This document shows, piece by piece, positions 51,769 to 61,115 of a stretch of 64,000 nucleotides of DNA; position 1 is the first letter of the stretch; every line of letters begins with the position of its first letter. The notes under the pieces are model-generated. The model was not told the origin of the DNA, made no database searches, and worked only from the letters and a program-made list of their open reading frames with translations. Origin of the DNA: Seonamhaeicola sediminis (GTDB lineage Bacteria > Bacteroidota > Bacteroidia > Flavobacteriales > Flavobacteriaceae); NCBI RefSeq assembly GCF_004358095.2, contig NZ_SMZJ02000004.1, positions 508,030 through 572,029 on the forward strand. The letters are read 5' to 3'. The position numbers and the translations under genes are program-made.

Positions 51769-53028
51769 ATGAAAGATTTATTTGAAAAGATTTATAGAGA
51801 TAAAGGGCCATTAGGAAAATGGGCGTCTCAAGCAGAAGGGTATTTTGTATTCCCCAAGTTAGAAGGAGAGATTTCAAATAGAATGAAGTTTCAAGGAAAA
51901 GAGGTAATTACTTGGAGTATTAACGATTATTTGGGATTAGCAAATCATCCTGAAGTTAGAAAAGTAGATGCCGAAGCTGCCGCTCAATATGGTTCTGCAT
52001 ATCCAATGGGTGCTAGAATGATGTCTGGTCATACAGACTTACATGAGAAGCTTCAAAATGAATTAGCAGCATTTGTTAAAAAAGAGGCTGCTTACCTTTT
52101 AAATTTTGGGTATCAAGGTATGGTATCAACTATTGATGCGCTTGTTTCTAAAGATGATATCATTGTTTATGATGTTGATGCTCATGCTTGTATTATTGAT
52201 GGCGTGCGTTTACATATGGGAAAACGCTTTACCTACAAGCACAATGATGTTGAAAGTTTAGAGAAAAACTTAGAACGCGCCAGTAAAATGGCAGAACAAA
52301 CGGGAGGCGGCATTTTAGTTATCTCTGAAGGTGTATTTGGAATGCGTGGAGAACAAGGTCGTTTAAAAGAAATTGTGGCTTTAAAGAAAAAGTTTAATTT
52401 CAGACTGTTTGTTGATGATGCACATGGTTTTGGAACTCTGGGTGCTACAGGTGCAGGAGCAGGAGAAGGGCAGGGAGTTCAAGATGATATAGATGTATAT
52501 TTTGCAACATTTGCTAAGTCATTAGCAAGTACAGGGGCGTTTATAGCTGGAGATAAAGAAATTATAGATTATTTAAAGTATAATTTAAGATCTCAAATGT
52601 TTGCTAAATCGCTACAAATGCAACTTGTAGTTGGTGCACTTAAGCGTTTGGATATGCTTAAAACCATGCCAGAACTAAAGGCCAAGTTATGGGAAAATGT
52701 TAATGCGTTACAATCTGGATTAAAAGCGCGTGGATTTGATATTGGTACTACACAAAGTTGTGTTACTCCTGTTTATTTAAAAGGAAGTATCCCAGAGGCA
52801 ATGGCGTTAGTAAAAGATTTGCGTGAAAATTATGGAATCTTCTGTTCTATAGTGGTTTACCCTGTAATACCTAAAGGAATGATTCTACTTCGTTTAATCC
52901 CAACAGCTACTCATACTTTAGAAGATGTTAACGAAACTTTAGCTGCCTTTGAAGGTATAAGAGACAGACTTGAAAATGGAACCTACAAGCGTTTATCAGC
53001 AGCAGTTATGGCTGCCATGGGTGAGTGA
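51769..53028 (+). CDS. Alpha-oxoamine synthase, probable cysteate acyltransferase (CapB) or serine palmitoyltransferase
   Basis: 419 aa, PLP fold-type I. DYLGLANHP, YPMGARMMSGHTDLHEKLQNELA, DVDAHACIIDGVRL, VDDAHGFGTLGATGAGAGEGQG and the PLP lysine in FATFAKSLASTGAF define the family (KBL/SPT/BioF). In flavobacteria the SPT-like member condenses L-cysteate with an acyl-CoA or acyl-ACP to 3-dehydrocapnine, the first committed step to sulfonolipids. The neighbour at 50478-51518 is the enzyme that would supply cysteate. Sphingolipid synthesis from serine is the alternative. Confidence 0.85.
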   Translation: MKDLFEKIYRDKGPLGKWASQAEGYFVFPKLEGEISNRMKFQGKEVITWSINDYLGLANHPEVRKVDAEAAAQYGSAYPMGARMMSGHTDLHEKLQNELAAFVKKEAAYLLNFGYQGMVSTIDALVSKDDIIVYDVDAHACIIDGVRLHMGKRFTYKHNDVESLEKNLERASKMAEQTGGGILVISEGVFGMRGEQGRLKEIVALKKKFNFRLFVDDAHGFGTLGATGAGAGEGQGVQDDIDVYFATFAKSLASTGAFIAGDKEIIDYLKYNLRSQMFAKSLQMQLVVGALKRLDMLKTMPELKAKLWENVNALQSGLKARGFDIGTTQSCVTPVYLKGSIPEAMALVKDLRENYGIFCSIVVYPVIPKGMILLRLIPTATHTLEDVNETLAAFEGIRDRLENGTYKRLSAAVMAAMGE

Positions 53029-53057
53029 TGATATATTAGGTTTTTAACAATAATAAG

Positions 53058-53086
53058 AAAAGTCCGATTTTAAAATCGGACTTTTT
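53058..53086. terminator. Bidirectional terminator
   Basis: A 13-14-bp perfect stem (AAAGTCCGATTTT / AAAATCGGACTTT) with no extra loop beyond the apex, flanked by A and T runs, between convergent genes. Confidence 0.85.
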
Positions 53087-54207
53087 TATGTCAAGTTTTT
53101 TCTAAATGTTTTTCGTCGCCTATATACCTTCGGATCAAAATGTTTCCAAATTTTCTGTATCGCTAAATTATCTTCCAATTCGGGAGTTCTATAGCAATAT
53201 TTAATGCCTTTTTCTGTGAAAGTATTGTAATATTCATTAAATATGATGGCATGAACCCCTTTGTTTTGATATTCTGGATGAATGCCAATAAGGTAAAAAT
53301 TAACATCTTTACTGTGCTTTTTTGCTTTTAAAATATGTATAAAACCAAACGGAAAAAGTTTGCCTTTAGCTTTTTGTAATGCTTTTGAAAATGATGGCAT
53401 AACTATAGCAAACCCAATTAAGTTGTCATCTTTATCTGTTACAAACTTTATGTATTCAGGATTAACAAAACTTATAAACTTCTTTTTAAAATATTCTTTT
53501 TGAATATCAGTGATAGCAACAAATGATGATAATGATGCGTAACTTTCATTAAACAAATCAAACATGCTATCAACATAAGGCATTACCTGTGCTGTTTTGG
53601 TAAATTTTAAAGCTGTTAATTGGTAACGTTTTTTAATAAGCGTTTGTGCTTTCTCAAAGGCTTCAGGTTTAACGTTACTAAAAGGAAACTCGCTTTCTAC
53701 ATAAGCTTTTTCAACCTCATAACCAGCTGCTTCATAATGTTTTACATAATAAGGGTGGTTGTACCATGTTACCATAGGAGAACTATGTTCAAAACCTTCA
53801 GTAACAACCCCAACTTTATCGAGGTTAGAAAACCCTACAGGGCCTTCGGTATATTCTAGGTTATGTGCTTTACCAATAGTTTCAACTTCCTGTAATAATG
53901 CTTTTGACACCTCTAAATCATCAATAAAATCAAACCACCCAAAGCGCATTTTTTTTTGATTTTGATGCGTCACTTCTAACCAATTAATAATGGCTGCAAC
54001 TCTACCAACTATTTCATTGTTTTTGTAAGCCAAAAATAGTCTAGCTTCAGCATCGTTAAATACGGGGTTTTCGTTTTTATCAAAGGTTTTTAATTCTTGA
54101 CTAATAATTGGTGGGGTCCAATATTTAGAGCCCCTATAAAGTTTGAAAGGAAATTTTACAAATGCCTTTAGGTCTTTTTTAGAGCCAACCTCTTTAATTG
54201 TAATCAT
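53086..54207 (-). CDS. GNAT-like acyltransferase, candidate for N-acylation of the capnine-type amine
   Basis: 373 aa, soluble. The C-terminal half contains the GNAT pattern IKFVTDKDDNLIGFAIVMPSFS ... NFYLIGIHPEYQNKGVHAIIFNEYYN, where QNKGV is the acetyl/acyl-CoA-binding Q/R-x2-G-x(G/A) loop, and the N-terminal half is a second degenerate copy (RLFLAYKNNEIVGRVAAIIN). It lies next to, and convergent with, the oxoamine synthase. A free amine made by CapB must be N-acylated to give sulfonolipids, so this gene is a good candidate. Role inferred from context only. Confidence 0.65.
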   Translation of the reverse strand: MITIKEVGSKKDLKAFVKFPFKLYRGSKYWTPPIISQELKTFDKNENPVFNDAEARLFLAYKNNEIVGRVAAIINWLEVTHQNQKKMRFGWFDFIDDLEVSKALLQEVETIGKAHNLEYTEGPVGFSNLDKVGVVTEGFEHSSPMVTWYNHPYYVKHYEAAGYEVEKAYVESEFPFSNVKPEAFEKAQTLIKKRYQLTALKFTKTAQVMPYVDSMFDLFNESYASLSSFVAITDIQKEYFKKKFISFVNPEYIKFVTDKDDNLIGFAIVMPSFSKALQKAKGKLFPFGFIHILKAKKHSKDVNFYLIGIHPEYQNKGVHAIIFNEYYNTFTEKGIKYCYRTPELEDNLAIQKIWKHFDPKVYRRRKTFRKNLT

Positions 54208-54244
54208 ATTTAGTTAACGTCTTTGTTTGCTTGAATTGGTTTGT

Positions 54245-55258
54245 TTAATCAAAATCTATTACCCTCTTTTTACGTTTGTTTGTTTCATTTTCATTGGTAG
54301 CACCTCTATTTGTTTTTCTTTTTGTAGAGTTTCTTCTTGATTTCCGATTACTTCCTTCTATCGCATCTGTGCCATTATCAGTAATTGGGTCTTTATGAAA
54401 ATCTAACCTATAAGACGCTCCAATACTTGCGTTAAAAACTGAAGGGGTGTCTTTGGTGTTAAAAGTTATAGCGGCATCTAACTGGAAATCTTTTCCTAGT
54501 AGGTGGGCACCTCCAACTCTAAAAAGGTTGTCTGCATAAAAATCACTTTGAATACCTTGTGTTTCACCAAAAATAACCCACTTTGGATTAAAAGAGTGTG
54601 TGAGTGTTAATATATATTGAAAATCAGATTGTTCTGTTCCAATTCTATCTTTTATTAAATTCATTATAAACACCCAGCCACCAGAAAAATTATTTTGAGT
54701 GGCTACCATTATTTTAGGGCTAAACCCATCAATACCGGGAGCTGTGTAAGGATTGTTTTTAGTGTCATAATTCACACCAGCATAAATGGATACAGCAGGG
54801 ATTAAATGACTCCATTGAAAGCTATGATTCGCTTTCCAACTATATAGATTTGGTTTGTTTGCTTCTTCATTCTTATAGGGGTCAAAAATTAAGTATTTAG
54901 CTCCTATAGCAAGCTGTTTAAAGTTGGCGCGTTTATCTTCTGCATTAGCATTATAGGTGTATTTCTTAATGTCATTTTGATAATTACCTTCAATATTAAT
55001 TTCTAATTCTTCAAACAAAAGACCATATCTAGCTGCAAAATCTGCACCTAACCCAGAGACTTCATAAGTGGTAGCAGGCGTTCGTTTTTCTTTTACAAAA
55101 TAAGGACCTATTTCAAACTGGACTACGTTTTTACCAACTGAAAATGCGCTTCTTGATGCCCCCGGCCGGTTAGAATTAATAACCTCTGTATATTGACTAA
55201 AGCCGTGCGTTGTACACATAAAGAATAAAATGAATAGGGCAGATTTGAAAGGACTCAT
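54245..55258 (-). CDS. Outer-membrane beta-barrel protein of unknown substrate (Phenol_MetA_deg-like)
   Basis: 337 aa from the ATG at 55258 (MSPFKSALFILFFMCTTHGFSQ signal peptide); a longer start at 55321 would add an odd hydrophilic lead. The mature part shows the ~12-strand pattern and NRPGASRSAFSVGKNVVQFEIGPYF opening common in Bacteroidota 'transporter' proteins of the MetA-pathway type. The last ~50 residues are basic and low-complexity (RKSRRNSTKRKTNRG), outside the barrel. Substrate unknown. Confidence 0.72.
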   Translation of the reverse strand: MSPFKSALFILFFMCTTHGFSQYTEVINSNRPGASRSAFSVGKNVVQFEIGPYFVKEKRTPATTYEVSGLGADFAARYGLLFEELEINIEGNYQNDIKKYTYNANAEDKRANFKQLAIGAKYLIFDPYKNEEANKPNLYSWKANHSFQWSHLIPAVSIYAGVNYDTKNNPYTAPGIDGFSPKIMVATQNNFSGGWVFIMNLIKDRIGTEQSDFQYILTLTHSFNPKWVIFGETQGIQSDFYADNLFRVGGAHLLGKDFQLDAAITFNTKDTPSVFNASIGASYRLDFHKDPITDNGTDAIEGSNRKSRRNSTKRKTNRGATNENETNKRKKRVIDFD

Positions 55259-55527
55259 AATTAAATATTTATGTTTTTTTTTAAATGTATAGAACACTAC
55301 AAATATTAAATACATTATCAATATACTATCAAAAGTACATGAATTTTTTCACTTTTAAATTACAAATAGTCATTGAAAAAAATAGATATTTAAATGACCT
55401 ACTTATTAAAGTAGAGCTAAATTTTACAATTTACTCGCATCTATTAAAACCTAGTTTTTATGTAAGATATACAAATGTTTTAAGCTTTTTTTATCATTTT
55501 TAAGAGGGTATTAAGCAAGTAGAATTG

Positions 55528-55535
55528 TATTTTTG
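55528..55535 (+). promoter_or_regulatory. -7 box TATTTTTG for the DUF4834-YfhO operon
   Basis: A perfect TAnnTTTG box 15 bp before the ATG at 55551; it covers the TTG at 55533, ruling that start out. Confidence 0.65.
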
Positions 55536-55550
55536 CTAAAAAGAAATTTT

Positions 55551-55838
55551 ATGCTTCAGTATGCATCGGCAGTAGGTTTGGTTAGAACAATTCTCATCAT
55601 TTTATTAATATATTTTGGAGTTAAAATTATAGCACGCTTATTATCACCTTTTTTAATGCGTTTTGTTGCAAAGAAAGCCGAAGAACGCTTTGGTCAGCAA
55701 TTTGGCGGACAATTCCAAAGAAAACAAGCGCAAGAAAAACCTAAAAAGGAGGGTGAGGTGTCTATAGATAAAATGCCCAATAAAAAGTCTTCTAATAAAG
55801 ATGTAGGTGATTATGTTGATTTCGAAGAAATTGATTAA
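55551..55838 (+). CDS. DUF4834 small membrane protein
   Basis: 95 aa from the ATG at 55551. One transmembrane helix (LVRTILIILLIYFGVKIIARLL) then an extended, basic Q/K-rich tail ending DVGDYVDFEEID. The DUF4834 family is found just upstream of yfhO in flavobacteria, as here (31-bp gap). Role unknown; it probably supports the membrane-bound YfhO. Confidence 0.85.
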   Translation: MLQYASAVGLVRTILIILLIYFGVKIIARLLSPFLMRFVAKKAEERFGQQFGGQFQRKQAQEKPKKEGEVSIDKMPNKKSSNKDVGDYVDFEEID

Positions 55839-55869
55839 TTTCACCATCAGTTGATTTTAAAGCACTTTC

Positions 55870-58305
55870 ATGCCATTTTCATTTAAAAAATTCTTACCTC
55901 ATATACTAATTTTATTGGGGTTTGTAGTTATTTCGCTAGCCTATTTTAGTCCAGTTTTACAAGGAAAAGTTATTTTTCAGAATGACATCAAGCAATACAT
56001 TGGGATGTCTAAACAGCAAAAGGATTTTAGAGCTGAAACTGGTGAAGAAACTTATTGGACTAACAGTGCTTTTGGTGGTATGCCTACCTACCAACTAGGA
56101 GCCATATACCCAAATAACTATATTAAAAAACTAGATTTGGCTTTAAGGTTTCTGCCAAGGCCATCAGATTATTTGTTTCTCTACTTATTAAGTTTTTACA
56201 TTTTACTTTTAGTTTTAAAAGTGGATTTTAGGTTAGCTGCTATTGGCGCTTTAGCCTTTGGGTTTTCAACGTACTTAATCATTATACTTGGTGTAGGGCA
56301 TAATAGTAAAGCGCATGCTATTGCTTACATGCCTTTGGTGTTAAGTGGTATTTTGCTAACATTTCAGAGAAAATACATTACTGGTTTTTTATTGACTACG
56401 GTAGCTATGGGCTTAGAGATTGTTTCCAACCATTTTCAAATGACTTATTATTTGTTACTGCTTGTCATTGTTTTGGGTATCGTATATTTAGTTGATGCTT
56501 TTAAAAAGAACGTGTTACCACACTATTTTAAATCGGTAGGAATATTGGTTTTAGCTGTTATGCTATCTATAGGACTCAATGCTACAGGAGTCATGGCCAC
56601 ACAAGAATATGTTAAGGAAAGTACCAGAGGAAAAAGTGAGTTAACAATACATCCCGATGGTTCACCTAAAGAAGTAACTTCTGGCTTAGACAGAGATTAT
56701 ATTACCCAGTTTAGTTATGGATTGGTAGAGACTTTTAACCTATTTATTCCACGATTTATGGGTGGGGGTAATTCCGAAAATCTGGGAAAAGATTCACATA
56801 CCTATGAGGCTTACAGAAAGTTAGGGGCATCTCATGCTCAAGCGTTAGAAGCCTCGGAATACGCCCCTATGTATTGGGGAAAACAGCCTATTGTAGAAGC
56901 GCCAGCTTATGTAGGCGCCGTGGTATTGTTTTTGTTTATTTTAGGGTTGTTTTTGGTGAAAGGACGCTTAAAATGGTGGTTGGTTGGAGGAACCATGCTA
57001 TCGTTACTGCTTTCCTATGGTAAAAATTTAAGTTTTTTAACTGACTTCTTTATTGATTATGTACCGCTATACAATAAGTTTAGAGCAGTAAGTTCCATTC
57101 AAGTCATCTTAGAGCTATGTGTTCCAGTATTAGCAATATTTGGATTAGTGAAGTTGTTAAACAATTTTGAAAAGAACGAAGAAAAGTTAAAAGCTTTAAA
57201 ATACACCACAGTTATAACAGGAGGTTTAGCACTATTGTTTCTATTATTAAAGGATACGTTGTTTAATTTCTCTGGAGCTTCAGATGGTATTTATATTCAG
57301 AATTACGGGCAAGACTTTATACGAGCTATAAAAGAAGATAGGAAGGCCATTTTTACAACCGATACCATAAGAACTCTTGTTTTAGTGGTTCTTTCCGCTG
57401 CCACTATTTTCTATTATTTAAAAGGCAAGCTCAAAGAACAATGGTTGATTGTAATTTTTGGAGCACTCATTCTTTTTGATTTAATTGGTGTTAACAGACG
57501 CTATGTTACTAATGATGATTTTGTACCCGCCATTAGCATGAATAAGCCTTTTACTGCTAACACTGCCGATAAGGAAATACTCAATGATAAATCGCATTTT
57601 AGAGTGTTTGATATTTCTAATGAAGGGCTTCAAAACAGAACTAAGGCATCTTATTTTCATAACTCCCTTAACGGATATAATGCGGCTGAATTGAAGCGCT
57701 ACAGAGAGGTTTTTGATTTTTATGTAGCCAAGAATAATATTAACGTGTTAAATATGCTGAACACCAAATATATTATTGCTGATGGTGAAGAAGGCATAAT
57801 ATCTTATGTAAATGATAAAGCCAATGGTAATGCGTGGTTTGTTAAGAAATTAAACGTAGTTGAAACAGCCAATGAGGAAATTTTAGCGTTGGATAGTTTG
57901 GATAATAAAAATGTTGCTATTTTTTCTAGAACTAAAAATCTTCTTAAAAAGCAAAGAGGAAGAGTGTATGAATTAGATTCAACAGCATCAATTATTTTAA
58001 AAGAAGTAAAGCCTAATTATTTAAAATATGAGTCAAACAATTCAAATGATGGGTTTGCGGTGTTTTCTGAGGTTTATTACGGTAATGGTTGGAAAACCTT
58101 TATTAATGGAGAACCAACTACTCATATACGTGTAAACTATACCTTAAGAGGTATGAGCATACCAAAAGGTAAACATACTATCGAATTTAAATTTGATCCA
58201 GATGTTGTTAAAACAGGCAGTAATATTGCTTTAGGAAGTTCTATATTATTTGGATTATTGGTGCTAGGAGGTTTGTTTTTTGAGTTTAAGCAAAACAAAA
58301 AGTAA
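55870..58305 (+). CDS. YfhO-family multi-pass membrane protein (putative glycosyltransferase)
   Basis: 811 aa. About twelve N-terminal transmembrane helices followed by a soluble C-terminal domain (GYNAAELKRYREVFDFYVAKNNINVLNMLNTKYIIADGEEG ... SEVYYGNGWKTFINGEP) and a final helix, the YfhO/GT-C-like plan. Members are thought to glycosylate cell-envelope polymers or lipids using a lipid-linked sugar. It is followed one base later by a glycosyltransferase. Confidence 0.85.
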   Translation: MPFSFKKFLPHILILLGFVVISLAYFSPVLQGKVIFQNDIKQYIGMSKQQKDFRAETGEETYWTNSAFGGMPTYQLGAIYPNNYIKKLDLALRFLPRPSDYLFLYLLSFYILLLVLKVDFRLAAIGALAFGFSTYLIIILGVGHNSKAHAIAYMPLVLSGILLTFQRKYITGFLLTTVAMGLEIVSNHFQMTYYLLLLVIVLGIVYLVDAFKKNVLPHYFKSVGILVLAVMLSIGLNATGVMATQEYVKESTRGKSELTIHPDGSPKEVTSGLDRDYITQFSYGLVETFNLFIPRFMGGGNSENLGKDSHTYEAYRKLGASHAQALEASEYAPMYWGKQPIVEAPAYVGAVVLFLFILGLFLVKGRLKWWLVGGTMLSLLLSYGKNLSFLTDFFIDYVPLYNKFRAVSSIQVILELCVPVLAIFGLVKLLNNFEKNEEKLKALKYTTVITGGLALLFLLLKDTLFNFSGASDGIYIQNYGQDFIRAIKEDRKAIFTTDTIRTLVLVVLSAATIFYYLKGKLKEQWLIVIFGALILFDLIGVNRRYVTNDDFVPAISMNKPFTANTADKEILNDKSHFRVFDISNEGLQNRTKASYFHNSLNGYNAAELKRYREVFDFYVAKNNINVLNMLNTKYIIADGEEGIISYVNDKANGNAWFVKKLNVVETANEEILALDSLDNKNVAIFSRTKNLLKKQRGRVYELDSTASIILKEVKPNYLKYESNNSNDGFAVFSEVYYGNGWKTFINGEPTTHIRVNYTLRGMSIPKGKHTIEFKFDPDVVKTGSNIALGSSILFGLLVLGGLFFEFKQNKK

Positions 58306-58306
58306 A

Positions 58307-59584
58307 GTGCATAAAAAAGCACTCATAATAACCTATTATTGGCCACCCGCAGGTGGCCCAGGAGTGCAACGCTGGTTGAAGTTTGTTAAGTATCTGCCAG
58401 ATTTTAATATAGAACCTATTGTATTTATTCCAGAAAACCCCAATTATGCTTTAACCGATGAGACTCTGGCTGATGAAGTGCCTAAACATGTCACTATTTT
58501 AAAACGTCCTATAAAAGAGCCTTATAAATTGGCCCGATTCTTTTCTAAAAAGAAATCAAATACTATTAGTAAAGGTATTATTTCAGATAACCATAATCAG
58601 GGTTTGGCTGAAAAACTGATGCTTTATGTTAGGGGTAATTTCTTTATTCCCGATGCAAGAAAAAATTGGGTAGCACCATCGGTTAAGTTTCTTTCTAAAT
58701 ATATTATTAAAGAAAACATTGAAACTATCATTACCACAGGACCACCTCATAGCTTACACTTAATTGGTATGCGGCTCAAAGAAAATTTGAACGTTAAGTG
58801 GATTGCAGATTTCAGGGATCCATGGACAACCATAGGATACCATAAAAAGCTGAAGCTAACCAAGCGCTCTAGAAAAAAACATTTGTTTTTAGAAAAAGGT
58901 GTATTACATAGTGCAGATCAAGTGGTTGTAACTAGTTGTGTTACCAAAGATGAATTTTCAAAAATCACCTCGAAACCCATTAACGTTATTACCAATGGTT
59001 ATGATTATGAATCTGTTGAGCCAGTGGGTTTAGATTCTAAATTTAGTTTAGCTCATATAGGGTCTTTATTATCAAAACGAAATCCAGAAATCCTTTGGAA
59101 AGCTTTGAGTGACTTGATAACAGAAGAACCAGACTTTTCAAACCATTTACAACTTAATTTTGTTGGCGCGGTAAGCAATGAAGTGCTTGAATCTATTAAA
59201 AAGTTTAATTTAACTAACTATCTAAGTAGTTTAGGTTATGTTTCACATAAAGAAGCACTTAAGTTTCAAAAAAAATCACAAGTATTATTGTTAATTGAAA
59301 TCAATTCCGAAGAAACTAAAAGTATTATTCCAGGAAAACTTTTTGAATATATGATTTCTAATAGACCTATTATTGCTCTAGGCCCTAAAGGGTCTGATGT
59401 GGAAAAAATAATACAGGAGACCAATACTGGAAACTACTATAGTTATGATGATTACCACGCATTAAAAACAAGCATATTGAGTCATTACAAAGCCTTTAAA
59501 ACGGGAAGTTTGCAAACATTCCCAATTGGTTTGCAACAGTATAGTAGAAAAAAATTAACAGAATCACTATCTAAATTAATCTAA
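58307..59584 (+). CDS. Glycosyltransferase group 4 (GT4-like)
   Basis: 425 aa. The GTG at 58307 is preferred: it starts right after the YfhO TAA, and HKKALIITYYWPPAGGPGVQRWLKFVKYL is the normal GT4 N-terminus; the TTG at 58280 would overlap YfhO. The C-terminal half contains SLAHIGSLLSKRNPEILW and IIPGKLFEYMISNRPIIALGPKGSDVEK, the Gly-rich nucleotide-sugar motif with the conserved E-x(2). It should transfer a sugar in envelope polysaccharide synthesis. Confidence 0.85.
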   Translation: MHKKALIITYYWPPAGGPGVQRWLKFVKYLPDFNIEPIVFIPENPNYALTDETLADEVPKHVTILKRPIKEPYKLARFFSKKKSNTISKGIISDNHNQGLAEKLMLYVRGNFFIPDARKNWVAPSVKFLSKYIIKENIETIITTGPPHSLHLIGMRLKENLNVKWIADFRDPWTTIGYHKKLKLTKRSRKKHLFLEKGVLHSADQVVVTSCVTKDEFSKITSKPINVITNGYDYESVEPVGLDSKFSLAHIGSLLSKRNPEILWKALSDLITEEPDFSNHLQLNFVGAVSNEVLESIKKFNLTNYLSSLGYVSHKEALKFQKKSQVLLLIEINSEETKSIIPGKLFEYMISNRPIIALGPKGSDVEKIIQETNTGNYYSYDDYHALKTSILSHYKAFKTGSLQTFPIGLQQYSRKKLTESLSKLI

Positions 59585-61044
59585 TGGGTATTGTTGCTTC
59601 ACAATCATTTAAAAATGTTATCTCAACCTATTTGGGGTTTTCAATTGGAGCCATTAATACCCTGTTTTTATATACAAAATTCCTTAGTGACGCATACTAC
59701 GGTATGGTTGGTTTTATGTTATCTGCTGCTTATGTTATGATGCCTTTAATGGCCTTTGGGGTTCATAATACGTTGGTAAAATTCTATTCATTGTTTAAAA
59801 CACGCTCGTCACTGAATAGCTTTTTAACGCTCATGATATTGATGCCTTTAGCTATCATACTTCCAGTAAGTTTTATTGGTTATATCTGTTATGAATCTAT
59901 TGGGAGATTTCTATCAACAGAAAACGCTATGATAAAAAACTACCTATGGCATACCTTACTCATAGCCATAGCATTGGCTTATTTTGAAGTGTTTTTTGCT
60001 TGGGCAAAAGTACAGATGAAAACAGTTTTTGGAAACTTCATGAAAGAGGTCTTTCATAGAGTAGGCACCATGATTTTGTTATTTTCACTATTCTTTGAAA
60101 TTATTACTGTAGAGCAGTTTATGATAGGGCTTGTTATTGTTTACTTAATAAGGACTTTAATAATGACATTATTTGCTTTTAGTATTAAATTACCAGTAAT
60201 CACTTTTAATAAAATTAATAATTTAAAGCGTATTTTAAAATATTCGTTTCTAATAATTATTGCAGGATCTGTAGCCACCGTTTTATTAGATATAGACAAG
60301 GTTATGCTTGGGAAATACATACCCATAGAGCAGATAGCCTATTACAACGTAGCCATATTTATAGCAGCAGTCATAGCTGTTCCCCAAAGATCTATGCATC
60401 AAATTTTATTACCTCTAGCCGCAACCTTTTTAAATGAAAAAAACTATGATGCCTTAGAGAGTTTGTACAAAAAAAGCTCTTTAAACTTGTTAATAATAAG
60501 CGGTCTAGTTTTTTTATTAATCATATTGAATATTAATCAGTTATATCTTTTGATTGATGAGGCGTTTAGCGTGGGTTTAAACGTTGTTTTATTGATAAGT
60601 GTCGCTAAACTTTACGACGCTCTTTTAGGTAGTAACAATGCCATTTTGTTTAATAGCGATTATTATCGTATCGTATTGGTTTTAGGGGTTGTTTTAGTGT
60701 TATTAATGATAGTGCTCAACATTATTTTTATTCCACTATATGGTATTCATGGTGCAGCCTTAGCTACTTTTTTGGCTATTTTTTTCTATAATACTGGTAA
60801 GTTACTTTTTGTATACAAATACTTTAAAATATTACCTTTTACAACAAATAGTTTTAGAATAGGAGGACTCATTTTGTCAATGGCTTTGCTCTTTTACTTT
60901 TGGGATTTTTCTTTTACTCCTGTCATAAACATAGGGTTAAAATCCATAATTATTTGTGTAATTTATGTTGTATTGATCTATAAGTTTAACGTATCCGATG
61001 ATATTTCAAGCATCATTAATAAAATGATAAGAAGAAATCATTAA
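59584..61044 (+). CDS. Polysaccharide flippase (MOP/MATE-superfamily, Wzx-like)
   Basis: 486 aa, about fourteen transmembrane helices, with the Wzx-like opening FKNVISTYLGFSIGAINTLFLYTKFLSDAYYGMVGFMLSA. It moves lipid-linked oligosaccharide across the inner membrane. Its ATG overlaps the glycosyltransferase stop by one base, so YfhO, glycosyltransferase and flippase form one operon. Confidence 0.88.
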   Translation: MGIVASQSFKNVISTYLGFSIGAINTLFLYTKFLSDAYYGMVGFMLSAAYVMMPLMAFGVHNTLVKFYSLFKTRSSLNSFLTLMILMPLAIILPVSFIGYICYESIGRFLSTENAMIKNYLWHTLLIAIALAYFEVFFAWAKVQMKTVFGNFMKEVFHRVGTMILLFSLFFEIITVEQFMIGLVIVYLIRTLIMTLFAFSIKLPVITFNKINNLKRILKYSFLIIIAGSVATVLLDIDKVMLGKYIPIEQIAYYNVAIFIAAVIAVPQRSMHQILLPLAATFLNEKNYDALESLYKKSSLNLLIISGLVFLLIILNINQLYLLIDEAFSVGLNVVLLISVAKLYDALLGSNNAILFNSDYYRIVLVLGVVLVLLMIVLNIIFIPLYGIHGAALATFLAIFFYNTGKLLFVYKYFKILPFTTNSFRIGGLILSMALLFYFWDFSFTPVINIGLKSIIICVIYVVLIYKFNVSDDISSIINKMIRRNH

Positions 61045-61051
61045 AAAAGAA

Positions 61052-61091
61052 AATCCCACGACTTTGCTTTGAGGCAAACATATCGCAGGAC
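61052..61091 (-). terminator. Terminator for the S/R-rich protein gene
   Basis: On the minus strand a TCCTGCGAT / GTCGTGGGA stem (with G-U pairs) encloses a smaller TTTGC / GCAAA stem and is followed by TTTTC and T-rich sequence. Confidence 0.65.
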
Positions 61092-61115
61092 TTTCCAACT
61101 AACCAACCAAAACGG

